Origin: Gallionella sp. UBA4737
GTDB taxonomy: Bacteria; Pseudomonadota; Gammaproteobacteria; Burkholderiales; Gallionellaceae
Length of the DNA stretch: 14,758 bases
Direction: 5' to 3'
Assembly: GCA_002403995.1 (NCBI GenBank)
Contig: DHIV01000062.1
Coordinates: forward strand, 1 to 14,758
Each line of letters starts with the position of its first letter. Position 1 is the first letter of the stretch. A program made the position numbers and the translations under genes. Below are positions 1-7,190 of the stretch, in pieces. The notes below the pieces were generated by a model, which was not told the DNA's origin, ran no database searches, and was given only the letters and a program-made list of their open reading frames with translations.

Positions 1-951
1 GTTGGCCTGCCTGGCGTTCTCGGCGTTCTGCTTCACCGTTGAGGTCAGCTCTTCCATGCTGGAGGCGGTCTCTTCCAGGCTGGAGGCCTGTTCTTCGGTG
101 CGCTGCGACAGGTCGCTGTTGCCCGCTGCGATCTCCCTTGCGGCGGTGCTGATGGAATCGGTGGTGTTGCGCACTTCGCCGACGATGCCAGCCAGGCTGT
201 CATTCATGTCTTTCAATGATTGCAGCAACAAACCGACTTCATCCCTGCTTGCCACTTCGATGCGCTGGGACAGGTCGCCATTGGCTACCGCACCGGCCAG
301 TACCGCTGCCTCCTTCAAGGGGCGAGTAATGCGAATCGTTGACAACCACGCAAACAGCGCGCTAACCAAAGCCGCCAGAACACCGATAGAAACGGTTTCC
401 CATTTGCTGCTGGTGACGGTGCCGGAGATTGACTGGGAGGTCGCTTCTTCATCTTCCTTCGCGACCAAAAGCAAATCATCGAATGCCTTGCCGAGCGGCC
501 TATCCGCACCCTTTACCGACTTGTCGATATCTTCGATAGTCGCACCCGACGTCTTCATGGAAATAACCGCCTTCATCGCGGTACGATATGCGTCCGTAGA
601 TTCTTTGATCTGCCGCAATGCAGATTTTTCGCGATCATTCATAGCCCCGTGATTTGCGGCATAGTTTGCAGCATCCTGATCTATCGCTGCCATGTCTGCT
701 GCAAATATATTCTGGTATTCATCCTTTCCGCGCAACAGATAATCCTTGAACATATGGATCCCATCGCCCAGATCAGCTTTGCCTTTGAACGCAGCTGTAT
801 ATTTTTCCAGGGTTACGGTTTGGTATTCCCCCCATCTTTGGGACAGGATATTGATAGCCGAATAGGACACCATTAACAGAATGAAAGTCAGCAATGTGAT
901 GATGCCGAAAGTGATCCCCAGACGTTGCCCTATCTTCATATTCTTGAACAT
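1..951 (-). CDS. Methyl-accepting chemotaxis protein, N-terminal 317 residues (runs off the left edge)
   Basis: Inner-membrane chemoreceptor that signals through CheW/CheA. Reading from the ATG at 951, there is a first membrane helix at about residues 11-29 and a periplasmic region at about 30-185 that is rich in helix and looks like a four-helix-bundle sensor. A second membrane helix follows at about 186-205, then a HAMP domain at about 207-259 (begins ITRPLKEA, contains GDLSQRI), then the start of the signalling rod. The first methylation helix is plain at residues 285-312 (TEEQASSLEETASSMEEL). The rest of the cytoplasmic hairpin is beyond the window. A purine-rich GAAGAGAGAG lies about 7 nt before the start. 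The gene is preceded by a long structured leader with a riboswitch-like element and its own promoter, so expression probably answers to a second messenger. The ligand cannot be inferred from the sensor region. Confidence 0.93.
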   Translation of the reverse strand, partial: MFKNMKIGQRLGITFGIITLLTFILLMVSYSAINILSQRWGEYQTVTLEKYTAAFKGKADLGDGIHMFKDYLLRGKDEYQNIFAADMAAIDQDAANYAANHGAMNDREKSALRQIKESTDAYRTAMKAVISMKTSGATIEDIDKSVKGADRPLGKAFDDLLLVAKEDEEATSQSISGTVTSSKWETVSIGVLAALVSALFAWLSTIRITRPLKEAAVLAGAVANGDLSQRIEVASRDEVGLLLQSLKDMNDSLAGIVGEVRNTTDSISTAAREIAAGNSDLSQRTEEQASSLEETASSMEELTSTVKQNAENARQAN

Positions 952-977
952 TGCACTCTCTCTTCGTAAATTGCACA

Positions 978-999
978 AAGCCCCGATCAACCGGGGCTT
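978..999 (-). terminator. Terminator-like hairpin in the MCP leader
   Basis: On the minus strand an 8-bp stem (AAGCCCCG paired with CGGGGCTT) closes a 6-nt loop and is followed by CTTTGTG, a short and imperfect T-run. It sits 27 nt before the MCP start codon and downstream of the riboswitch-like element. The natural reading is an expression platform acting by transcription attenuation. The weak T-run means it could also act by RNA structure alone. Confidence 0.6.
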
Positions 1000-1063
1000 A
1001 CATACATCAACCTCGTTTTCAATGGCGGTGAAGGACAAATGGTCAAGCGTGATGGAACTATAC

Positions 1064-1088
1064 CCACGGAAGAATATCCGTTTCGTGG
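1064..1088 (-). promoter_or_regulatory. Possible switching hairpin overlapping the 3' end of the aptamer
   Basis: The minus-strand arms CCACG (1084-1088) and CGTGG (1064-1068) can pair. The first arm lies at the 3' edge of the riboswitch-like element, in the stretch expected to help close its P1 helix. Formation of this hairpin could therefore compete with the folded aptamer. Inference from base pairing by eye only. Confidence 0.35.
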
Positions 1089-1160
1089 TCCCACTACCCT
1101 GGTTTCCCCCAGGCCGGTGGCTTTGCAACTTTATCTTTTCGATAAATTTGCAAAGTGATC
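1083..1160 (-). promoter_or_regulatory. GEMM-I (cyclic di-GMP-I family) riboswitch, apparently divergent
   Basis: In the minus-strand transcript the conserved GEMM core GCAAAGCCACCGGCCT is present (about 1111-1126). It is preceded by GCAAA and a stem TTTATC/GATAAA closed by a GAAAA loop (family pattern: GCAAA, stem with GAAA loop, GCAAAGCC). It is followed by a stem CCTGG/CCAGG with loop GGGAAA and then GTAGTGGGACC, matching the family's GUAGCGGGGUU-type 3' junction. A possible P1 is GGATC with GGACC, with one A-A mismatch. The position fits: it starts about where a transcript from the promoter at 1164-1192 would begin, and the MCP gene, a common target of this class, lies downstream. Odd points: the bases aligned with Vc2 G20 and C92 are both U, the GNRA loop has an extra A, and P3 lacks an obvious tetraloop receptor. 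Family membership is fairly secure; the ligand is not. Confidence 0.72.
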
Positions 1161-1163
1161 CGA

Positions 1164-1192
1164 ATTATTCAGGTTTGCATTAATCGTGTCAA
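1164..1192 (-). promoter_or_regulatory. Sigma70-type promoter for the MCP leader
   Basis: The minus strand shows a perfect -35 TTGACA (1187-1192), a 17-bp spacer and a -10 AATAAT (1164-1169, five of six to consensus). The predicted start is near 1156-1160, at the first bases of the riboswitch-like fold, which gives a leader of about 205 nt. The match between promoter and aptamer boundary supports both calls. Confidence 0.7.
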
Positions 1193-1390
1193 AACCCAAA
1201 AGACAAGCGGTTAAATTTTCGAGATGAATGGAAATGAAATTCTTTATCAGTAGATACAAATAATATTATTTATTCGTACGGCAATGTTTGTCAGAACTGG
1301 CCGTACCGGCAGCAGTTGCCCCAAAGAGCGGCAAAGATCACCCTGACTCTTCCTTGCCAAACGTCGGGAAATCTTTTTACCGGGGAAATC
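1193..1390. other. Intergenic stretch with no clear gene
   Basis: AT-rich near 1225-1275, then more mixed. A 6-bp inverted repeat (GTACGG 1276-1281, CCGTAC 1301-1306) has a 19-nt loop and no T-run. No convincing reading frame, RNA gene or strong terminator was seen. It probably carries sequence upstream of the MCP promoter and the 3' end of transcripts coming from the right. Confidence 0.4.
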
Positions 1391-1519
1391 TCAACCTTTG
1401 ACCAGCGTGTATAAGACAAATAGAAACACTACGGCAAGCATAGCAACCACTATTTTCATGGTTCGTTCGGTCTTGTTCTTGTAATGGGCAAACATCTCTT
1501 CATCATAATCATCTTCCAA
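1391..1519 (-). CDS. Possible 42-residue single-helix membrane protein
   Basis: A short frame, open from just after a TAA, reads from a TTG at 1519 to a TGA at 1391. A GGAAGAAG Shine-Dalgarno-like stretch lies about 7 nt before the TTG. The product has an acidic N-terminus (EDDYDEE), a basic stretch (HYKNKTERTMK) and one hydrophobic helix at residues 23-39 (IVVAMLAVVFLFVLYTL). It ends LVKG. The order charged, basic, hydrophobic suits a small inner-membrane protein with its N-terminus in the cytoplasm. An internal ATG at residue 9 is an alternative start. No family is recognised. It lies downstream of the RND gene and may be read through from it. It could be chance. Confidence 0.4.
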   Translation of the reverse strand: MEDDYDEEMFAHYKNKTERTMKIVVAMLAVVFLFVLYTLVKG

Positions 1520-1603
1520 AACAAACTTCTTCCATTAATTTTTTGCTGAAGACCAAACGTTCAAGGTCAAACCATGGTTGCCTCTCTAGTACGTTTCCTC
1601 AGT

Positions 1604-4600
1604 TCATTCCTCTTTCACCCTGAACCACGCCGCATACAGTGCCGGCAGGAACAAACAAGTCAGCAAGGTAGCGGCGACCAGCCCGCCCATGATGGACACC
1701 GCCATCGGCCCCCAGAACACCTGGCGGGTGAGCGGGATCATCGCGAGTATCGCTGCGGAGGCGGTCAGCATGATCGGGCGGAAACGCCGCACGGTGGAAC
1801 TGACGATGGCTTGCCACTGGGTCTTTCCGTCTTCCTCGTCCTGGCGGATCTGGTCCACCAGTATCACCGCGTTGCGCATGATCATCCCCGCCAGCGCGAT
1901 GAAGCCGAGATTGGCGACAAAGCCGAACGGCACCCGGAACACCAGCAGTGCCATCGTCACGCCGATCAACCCGAGCGGTGCGGTAAGGAACACGATGACG
2001 GCGCGGCTGATGCTTTGCAGTTGTATCATCAACAGCGTGATCACACCGGCCAGCATCAGCGGCATGACTTTCATGATGGCGGTTTGACTCTTGGCGGATT
2101 TTTCGATGCTGCCGCCCATTTCGATGCGGTAACCTGCCGGCAGTTTGGCGCGCAGTACATCCAGCTGTGCATCGAGTTGCGTCGATACCGTCGCGGGCTG
2201 AGTAGAATCTGCTATGTCCGCGCGCACCGTCATCGTGGGCAGGCGGTTGCGCCGCCAGATCATGCCTTCTTCCAACGCCGGAACCAGTTTGGCAACTTGC
2301 GCGAGCGGCACATGCCGTCCGCCCGACAATGGAATATCGAGGTCGGGCAAATGATCCAGAGACCGTGCATCTCCCTTGTTACCGCGCCACACCACGTCGA
2401 TCAACTGGTCGCCTTCGCGGTATTGGGTGAGTGCCACGCCATTCAGCCAGCCTTGCAGGGCTTGTGATATCTCCTGGCTGGAAGTGCCGAGCTGGCGCGC
2501 TCTATCCTGATTCACTTGGACGCGGACACTCTTAATCTTTTCGTTCCAGTCGAAATTGACGTTTTGCAGATGCGCATTGCCGCGCATCATGGTCGCGACC
2601 TGTTCGGAGATTTCACGCAGCCTCGTCAGATCCTCGCCCATCACGCGGAACCGCACCGGATAGCCGATCGGCGGGCCGTTCTCCAGCCGCACCACGCGTA
2701 CCCTTAAATGCGAGTAGTCCGGAGCGGCGAATCTCGCCTCGAGGCGATGTTTGATCTCCTCTCGTTCCTTCAGCCCCTTGCTGACGATGACGAACTGCGC
2801 GAAGTTGTCGGCGAACAATTGCTGGTCGAGCGACAGGAAGAAACGCGGCGCGCCATTGCCAATATAGGAAGAAGAATAGGCGATGTCCGGATCATCCTTG
2901 AGCAGCTTCTCGATGCGCTCCACTTCATGTGCGGTGGCGTTGAGCGACGCGCCCTGCGGCAACCATACATCGACCATCAGTTCCAGCCGGCTGGCGGCGG
3001 GAAAGAATTGTTTCTGCACGCCCTTGCCGAAGGCCACGATGGACAGCACGAAGATCAGCACTGTCGCGAGTATCACTTTCCAGCGGTTGCGCAGACACCA
3101 CTCCACCACGGCGCGCAGGCGGCGATAGAACGGCGTGTCATACGGGTGCTCGGCCATAACCAGCGACTTGGCGAGTGTTGTTTGCTCGCCTAGTCGAATG
3201 GCTAGTGGATCCATCAAAAGTTCTCCGGCGACATCCGCACCATGCCGTTGCGCCTTGGCGATGAGCTTTTCCGGGTCGAGCAATTTGTAGCCGAGGTAAG
3301 GCGTGAATACCACCGCGACGATCCACGACACCAGCAGCGCGATGGTGACCACCTGAAAGATCGAGATGGTATATTCGCTGGCCACCGACTTGGAAAAACC
3401 CACCGGCGTGAATGCGGCGGCGGTGATCAGCGTGCCGGTGAGCATCGGGAAAGCGGTCGAGGTATAGGCGAACGTGGCGGCCTTGAATCTGTCCCAGCCC
3501 TGTTCCATTTTCACCACCATCATTTCCGCGGCGATGATCGCATCATCCACCAGCAAGCCGAGCGAGATCACCAGCGCGCCCAGCGAGATGCGCTGCAGGT
3601 CGATGCCGAATATCTTCATCATGAAGAATGTGATCGCCAGCACCAGCGGGATCGACAATGCCACCATCGTCCCGGTGCGCCAGCCCAGGCTCAGGAATGA
3701 AACAGCCAGCACGATCAGCACCGCCTCGGTCAGCGAGCGCTCGAACAAGGTGATGGAACCCTTGACCACTTCCGGCTGATTCGCAACGACGTGCACTTCC
3801 ACTCCTGCCGGAAGCTCGGCGGAAACCTTCTTCATCGCCTGCTTCAGGTTTTCGCCGAGATCGATCACGTTGCCGCCCTTGTCCATGACCACGCCGATGC
3901 CGATCGCGGGCTGCCCGCCGAAATGCATCAGCGGGCTGGGCGGATCGGCCAGTCCCCGGCTCACCTTGGCGATGTCACCCAGACGGAAGTGCTGCCCCCC
4001 GTTCTGTGGGCTTGGGACCAGCAGATCGGCGTTGCGCACCCGGGCGACGCTGTCGAAGCCGCCGCTCACGCGCAGGCGGATACGGTCGCTGTCTGTTTCG
4101 ACGAAACCGGCAGGATTCACCGCATTCTGTTTTTGCAGCGCCTCGGCCACCTGCTGCGGCGTGATGCCCAGACTCGCCAGGCGATTGGGCGACACGTCGA
4201 CGTAGACCTTTTCGTCCTGCACACCGATCAGCTCGACGCGTTTCACATCCGGCACGCGCTTCAGATCGATCGCGATGCGATCCGCATAACGGCGCAGTGC
4301 GCTCAGATCGAAACCATCCCCGGTCAGCGCGAAGATGTTGATCTGCACATCGCCGAACTCATCATTGGGGAACGGGCCCTGCATGCCGGACGGCAGGGTG
4401 TGGCGGATGTCATCGAGTTTTTTGCGCACCTGCCGCCAGGCTTCCGGCACTTCAGGCTTGGGCGTGTAATCCTTGAGGACCACGAACACCAGCGATTCGC
4501 CCGGCTTGGAAGCCGAGCGCAGCACATCCACCCACGGCGTTTCCTGCAGTTTCTTTTCGATGCGTTCGGTCAGCTCGCGTTCGACTTCCCGCGCCGTCGC

Positions 4601-4744
4601 TCCCGGCCACAGGGTACGCACCACCATCACCTTGAAGGTGAAGTCCGGGTCTTCCGCGCGGCCGAGATTGAGATAGGAGATGACCCCCGCAGCCATCAGC
4701 ACGATGATCAGGTACAGCACCATCTGCTGGTGCGCAGCGACCAT
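1604..4744 (-). CDS. RND efflux pump, inner-membrane permease (AcrB-like superfamily); N-terminus frameshifted
   Basis: Proton-driven efflux permease working with a periplasmic adaptor and an outer-membrane channel. The 1046-residue frame has the RND layout: a first helix, a large periplasmic loop, helices 2-6 with the TM4 motif GLLVDDAI (the proton-relay Asp pair at 400-401), a second large loop, and a last helix set with MIMRNAVILVDQ. Arg957 stands near where AcrB has Lys940, a change I associate with pumps of the LGRAEDP subgroup. Residues 28-34 are that LGRAEDP sequence. The ATG at 4744 is probably not the native start. The ATG at 4765-4767 overlaps the adaptor's TGA (ATGA) and encodes MKGPNLSAWSLR, the usual N-terminus of this subgroup, but in another frame. 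Restoring one C in the minus strand near 4731 would fuse it to HQQMVLYL. So this is either a real frameshift or a sequence error. Substrate unknown; no outer-membrane factor lies nearby. Confidence 0.93.
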   Translation of the reverse strand: MVAAHQQMVLYLIIVLMAAGVISYLNLGRAEDPDFTFKVMVVRTLWPGATAREVERELTERIEKKLQETPWVDVLRSASKPGESLVFVVLKDYTPKPEVPEAWRQVRKKLDDIRHTLPSGMQGPFPNDEFGDVQINIFALTGDGFDLSALRRYADRIAIDLKRVPDVKRVELIGVQDEKVYVDVSPNRLASLGITPQQVAEALQKQNAVNPAGFVETDSDRIRLRVSGGFDSVARVRNADLLVPSPQNGGQHFRLGDIAKVSRGLADPPSPLMHFGGQPAIGIGVVMDKGGNVIDLGENLKQAMKKVSAELPAGVEVHVVANQPEVVKGSITLFERSLTEAVLIVLAVSFLSLGWRTGTMVALSIPLVLAITFFMMKIFGIDLQRISLGALVISLGLLVDDAIIAAEMMVVKMEQGWDRFKAATFAYTSTAFPMLTGTLITAAAFTPVGFSKSVASEYTISIFQVVTIALLVSWIVAVVFTPYLGYKLLDPEKLIAKAQRHGADVAGELLMDPLAIRLGEQTTLAKSLVMAEHPYDTPFYRRLRAVVEWCLRNRWKVILATVLIFVLSIVAFGKGVQKQFFPAASRLELMVDVWLPQGASLNATAHEVERIEKLLKDDPDIAYSSSYIGNGAPRFFLSLDQQLFADNFAQFVIVSKGLKEREEIKHRLEARFAAPDYSHLRVRVVRLENGPPIGYPVRFRVMGEDLTRLREISEQVATMMRGNAHLQNVNFDWNEKIKSVRVQVNQDRARQLGTSSQEISQALQGWLNGVALTQYREGDQLIDVVWRGNKGDARSLDHLPDLDIPLSGGRHVPLAQVAKLVPALEEGMIWRRNRLPTMTVRADIADSTQPATVSTQLDAQLDVLRAKLPAGYRIEMGGSIEKSAKSQTAIMKVMPLMLAGVITLLMIQLQSISRAVIVFLTAPLGLIGVTMALLVFRVPFGFVANLGFIALAGMIMRNAVILVDQIRQDEEDGKTQWQAIVSSTVRRFRPIMLTASAAILAMIPLTRQVFWGPMAVSIMGGLVAATLLTCLFLPALYAAWFRVKEE

Positions 4745-4763
4745 GCAGAAAGGTTAGGGCCTT

Positions 4764-5822
4764 TCATTGCTGATTACCGTCGGCGAATTCTCCATCGATG
4801 ATGCGTATCTTTTCGCCCACGCTGAGTTTGTGCACACCGGCGCTGACGATGCGCTCTCCCGCCGCCACACCGCTGGCGATCACCGCGCCGTTATCGCGAT
4901 AGGCTGCGACCTGTACCTTCCGCAAACTGACGCTGTGATCCGCGGCCACGATCCACACTGCCGCCTGATCGCCCTGCTGGAATATCGCCGACAACGGCAC
5001 GACCAACTGGTCACGCTTGTCATGATTTTTGAAACGCACCTGTGCCGTCATCCCCAATGCCGCCTGCGCATCCACGCCGCTCAACGCGATCCGCGCCGCA
5101 TAGGTGCGGCTGGCAGGATCGGCTGCCGGAGACAATTCGCGCAAGCGTCCGCTGAAGTGTGCCGTCCCGTTTTTGTCCGTCTCCGACCACAGCGTAACAT
5201 CGGCCGGCGTGCCGACTTTCAGACCGGCAAATTGTGTCTCAGGTATCGCGATCGCCACTTCGCGCTCGCCATCCTGCGCCAGTCGCAACACCGGCTGGCC
5301 TGCGCTGACCACCTGGCCGACCTCTGCCAACGTTGCGGTGATCACGCCCGCATGATCGGCACGCAAGACGGTATATGAGGTCTGGTTGCCGGCCAGTCCG
5401 GCTTGCGCGGCGGCGGCTTTGAGTGCAGCTTCCTTGGCATCCAGCGCCGATTGACTGACGAAATTCTTGCTGCGCAATTCGCGATAGCGTATCGCATCCG
5501 CCACGGCCAGCTGGTATTGAGCCTGCGCCGAACTCGCCTGCAGGCTGGAATCCGCAGGATCAAGCCGCGCCAGCACCTGCCCTGGTTTGACTCGCGCACC
5601 GGCATCCACCAAACGCTCGATGATCTTCCCGCCGATGCGAAAACCCAGTTGTATCTCGTGGCGCGCGCGAATCTCGCCGCTGTAAACATTGCCGTTATCG
5701 GATACGACAGTACCGACGATCTGGGTCAGTGCCGGCTGCTCGATTCTGGCTGATGGGACAGATTCCTTGCCGCATCCGCCGAGAATGAACGCAAGCGCAA
5801 GAAGTAGAACACTGTGCTTCAT
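4764..5822 (-). CDS. HlyD/MFP-type periplasmic adaptor lipoprotein of the RND pump
   Basis: Membrane fusion protein that links the RND permease to an outer-membrane channel. The 352-residue product begins with a lipoprotein signal (lipobox LGGC, lipidated Cys17). A beta-barrel/lipoyl half follows: GFRIGGKIIERLVDAGARVKPGQVLARLD at about 55-83 spans the first lipoyl motif. Next come a short alpha-helical hairpin (about 90-145) and the second lipoyl half with GVITATLAEVGQVVSAGQPVLRL. The barrel and membrane-proximal domains end in the GERIVSAGVHKLSVGEKI motif. The stop overlaps the expected pump start (ATGA), so translation of the two is likely coupled. No good Shine-Dalgarno is seen before its ATG. 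It has its own promoter at 5855-5883. Confidence 0.93.
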   Translation of the reverse strand: MKHSVLLLALAFILGGCGKESVPSARIEQPALTQIVGTVVSDNGNVYSGEIRARHEIQLGFRIGGKIIERLVDAGARVKPGQVLARLDPADSSLQASSAQAQYQLAVADAIRYRELRSKNFVSQSALDAKEAALKAAAAQAGLAGNQTSYTVLRADHAGVITATLAEVGQVVSAGQPVLRLAQDGEREVAIAIPETQFAGLKVGTPADVTLWSETDKNGTAHFSGRLRELSPAADPASRTYAARIALSGVDAQAALGMTAQVRFKNHDKRDQLVVPLSAIFQQGDQAAVWIVAADHSVSLRKVQVAAYRDNGAVIASGVAAGERIVSAGVHKLSVGEKIRIIDGEFADGNQQ

Positions 5823-5854
5823 GTTGATTTTGGGCAGATCGGAAATGGATATGC

Positions 5855-5883
5855 AATGTAGGTTCAGGGTTGGTAACTGTCAA
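5855..5883 (-). promoter_or_regulatory. Promoter of the adaptor-RND pair
   Basis: On the minus strand a perfect TTGACA (5878-5883), a 17-bp spacer and TACATT (5855-5860, four of six) lie in the 83-bp gap between the second DHC gene and the adaptor. The predicted start is near 5848, a leader of about 26 nt. This suggests the pump genes are transcribed separately from the cytochrome cluster upstream. No clear repressor palindrome was identified. Confidence 0.6.
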
Positions 5884-5905
5884 CTCTACCCGGATTCAGA
5901 CCGAA

Positions 5906-6484
5906 CTACTTGTTGAACCAGCCATCCCAGTTCGGATAATTCGGGATGTTCACGGTATCCGCATCATACACACCCTTCTCGGCCTGGGTGTGGCACCTGT
6001 CGCAGAAGCTCAGCGACTTCACAGCCTTGTTGCCCTTGATCATTTCCCCGGAGATTTTGCGGTGCTTGAGGGAGATATAGCGCAGCTCGGTGATCCGCAG
6101 CGGAGCCGGGCCTTCCTCCGTCGCAACTGCGATCTTGCGCGACCGCTTGTACCAGGATTTATCCGCAGCGTTGTCCACCGCGTAATCATGAATGACCTTC
6201 AGCGTGTCATCGTCGAGCTCGGCATTGACACCGAAATGTTTGCGCAACGCTTCGGCATTCAGCAAAGCGTCCCAGGACCTGGCCGGCAATAATCCGGGTT
6301 GATAGGCGAAGTGACATGCCCCGCATTCGTCCTGATACTGTTTGTCTGTGACCGGTTTAACATTCTTTTGCCGATCGAAATTGAACAGCCAGTCCAAAAA
6401 GTCTTCTTCCGCCCGCGCATAAGCGCTGCTCGTCAACAGAGCGGCGGCCAATAATGCAACAACTTTCAATTTCCCTTGCATCAT
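5906..6484 (-). CDS. Diheme cytochrome c, DHC family (second paralogue)
   Basis: Exported periplasmic electron carrier with two c-type hemes. A signal peptide ends near AYA-RAEE (about residue 24-26). Two heme sites are visible, CGACH at about 55-59 and CDRCH at about 162-166, and their surroundings (DECGACHFAYQPGLLPARSWDAL, then LRITELRYISLKHR) match the DHC family. It resembles the DHC at 7824-8318 but is longer, with an insert between the hemes and a C-terminal tail IPNYPNWDGWFNK. The start is uncertain by two codons: GTG 6487, ATG 6484 and ATG 6481 stand in tandem behind GCGGGG. It follows the four-helix membrane protein by only a few bases, so these two probably work as a pair. Which redox partner it serves is inference. 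Confidence 0.88.
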   Translation of the reverse strand: MMQGKLKVVALLAAALLTSSAYARAEEDFLDWLFNFDRQKNVKPVTDKQYQDECGACHFAYQPGLLPARSWDALLNAEALRKHFGVNAELDDDTLKVIHDYAVDNAADKSWYKRSRKIAVATEEGPAPLRITELRYISLKHRKISGEMIKGNKAVKSLSFCDRCHTQAEKGVYDADTVNIPNYPNWDGWFNK

Positions 6485-6491
6485 CACCCCG

Positions 6492-7130
6492 CTACCAGGT
6501 CAATTTGATCGCGACAAGCATGGTTGCCGCGCCCAACTCGGCGATACCCGCATGGCTGGTCGGCACTGAGGACTTTGCCGATTTATTCACTGCATAGAGC
6601 ATCATCAGTGCACCTGCGGCAGCCAGCCTCGCGTGCATTTTGTCCGGATCGATAAAGGGATCTTCCCAATGAATGTCGTCCCAGTGAAAGATCAGACCGG
6701 TCATCACCGTGGCGACGGCCATCGCGGCAGTAGCGCGGGCCAGCCGCGTGTGGGTGGTGCCCGACGTCTGCCTGGGCTGGGCCGACGACGCTCCCTCTTC
6801 TGTTTCCGGCGCGGCCAGCATCGTCAATCCGGCTAGCACCACGGTCCCCAGGCCCAGATATTGGTGGACCTTTCTGCCCGATATCAGCGGAGGTTTGAAT
6901 TCAGCGGCAGGGGCAGCAGCAGTTTCACCTGCCAGCCCTTGTATGGAATTACCCTCATTCGCTGCCAGCAGGTATGACTGTGACCTTATTGACTGGAAAT
7001 TATTGGTATAAAAACTTGCGGCGGTCGGCAACTCAAGATTTGCCGCTGTATCGCCTGCGTACGCCATTCCCGACAGAGACGCAAGGCAGATACTGGCGGC
7101 AATATTTCCAAACTTGATCCTGCATTGCAT
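6492..7130 (-). CDS. Unrecognised four-helix membrane protein with helix-capping histidines (possible b-type cytochrome)
   Basis: I do not recognise a named family. The 212-residue product has a cleavable signal peptide (cut near AYA-GD, residue 25) and a soluble periplasmic stretch (26-88). Four hydrophobic helices follow at about 91-107, 129-148, 166-182 and 194-210. A histidine stands at the start of each helix: His89, His127, His166, His193, with His149 and His154 in the second periplasmic loop. The acidic loop DDIHWEDPFIDPD and the basic loop NKSAK fit a topology with His89 and His166 on the periplasmic side and His127 and His193 on the cytoplasmic side. Such spacing could hold two b hemes across the membrane, as in eukaryotic-type cytochrome b561; this is inference. 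An AAGGGG ribosome site lies 7 nt before the ATG. It lies in a cytochrome cluster and almost touches a DHC gene, so a redox role is likely. Confidence 0.82.
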   Translation of the reverse strand: MQCRIKFGNIAASICLASLSGMAYAGDTAANLELPTAASFYTNNFQSIRSQSYLLAANEGNSIQGLAGETAAAPAAEFKPPLISGRKVHQYLGLGTVVLAGLTMLAAPETEEGASSAQPRQTSGTTHTRLARATAAMAVATVMTGLIFHWDDIHWEDPFIDPDKMHARLAAAGALMMLYAVNKSAKSSVPTSHAGIAELGAATMLVAIKLTW

Positions 7131-7190
7131 TCATTCACCCCTTAAAACCAACTGTTTTCCATTGCACGGCACGGGCCAGCGCGCGGGTCT

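Noticed and set aside
2..652. Plus-strand 216-codon frame at the left edge
   Set aside because: The minus strand encodes a clear MCP with HAMP and methylation helix; this frame is its shadow.
1276..1306. Inverted repeat GTACGG/CCGTAC as a terminator
   Set aside because: Short arms, a 19-base loop and no T-run.
1310..1390. A second GEMM-like riboswitch, suggested by GGCAAAGATC
   Set aside because: The GCAAAGCC core, the CCGGCC block and the 3' junction are missing.
1574..4801. Long plus-strand frames opposite the RND gene (1574-2467, 2708-3193, 3242-3700, 3791-4801)
   Set aside because: Their products are rich in His, Arg, Gln and Asp with no recognisable domain, and they lie exactly antisense to a clear RND pump. 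They are shadow frames of GC-rich coding DNA.
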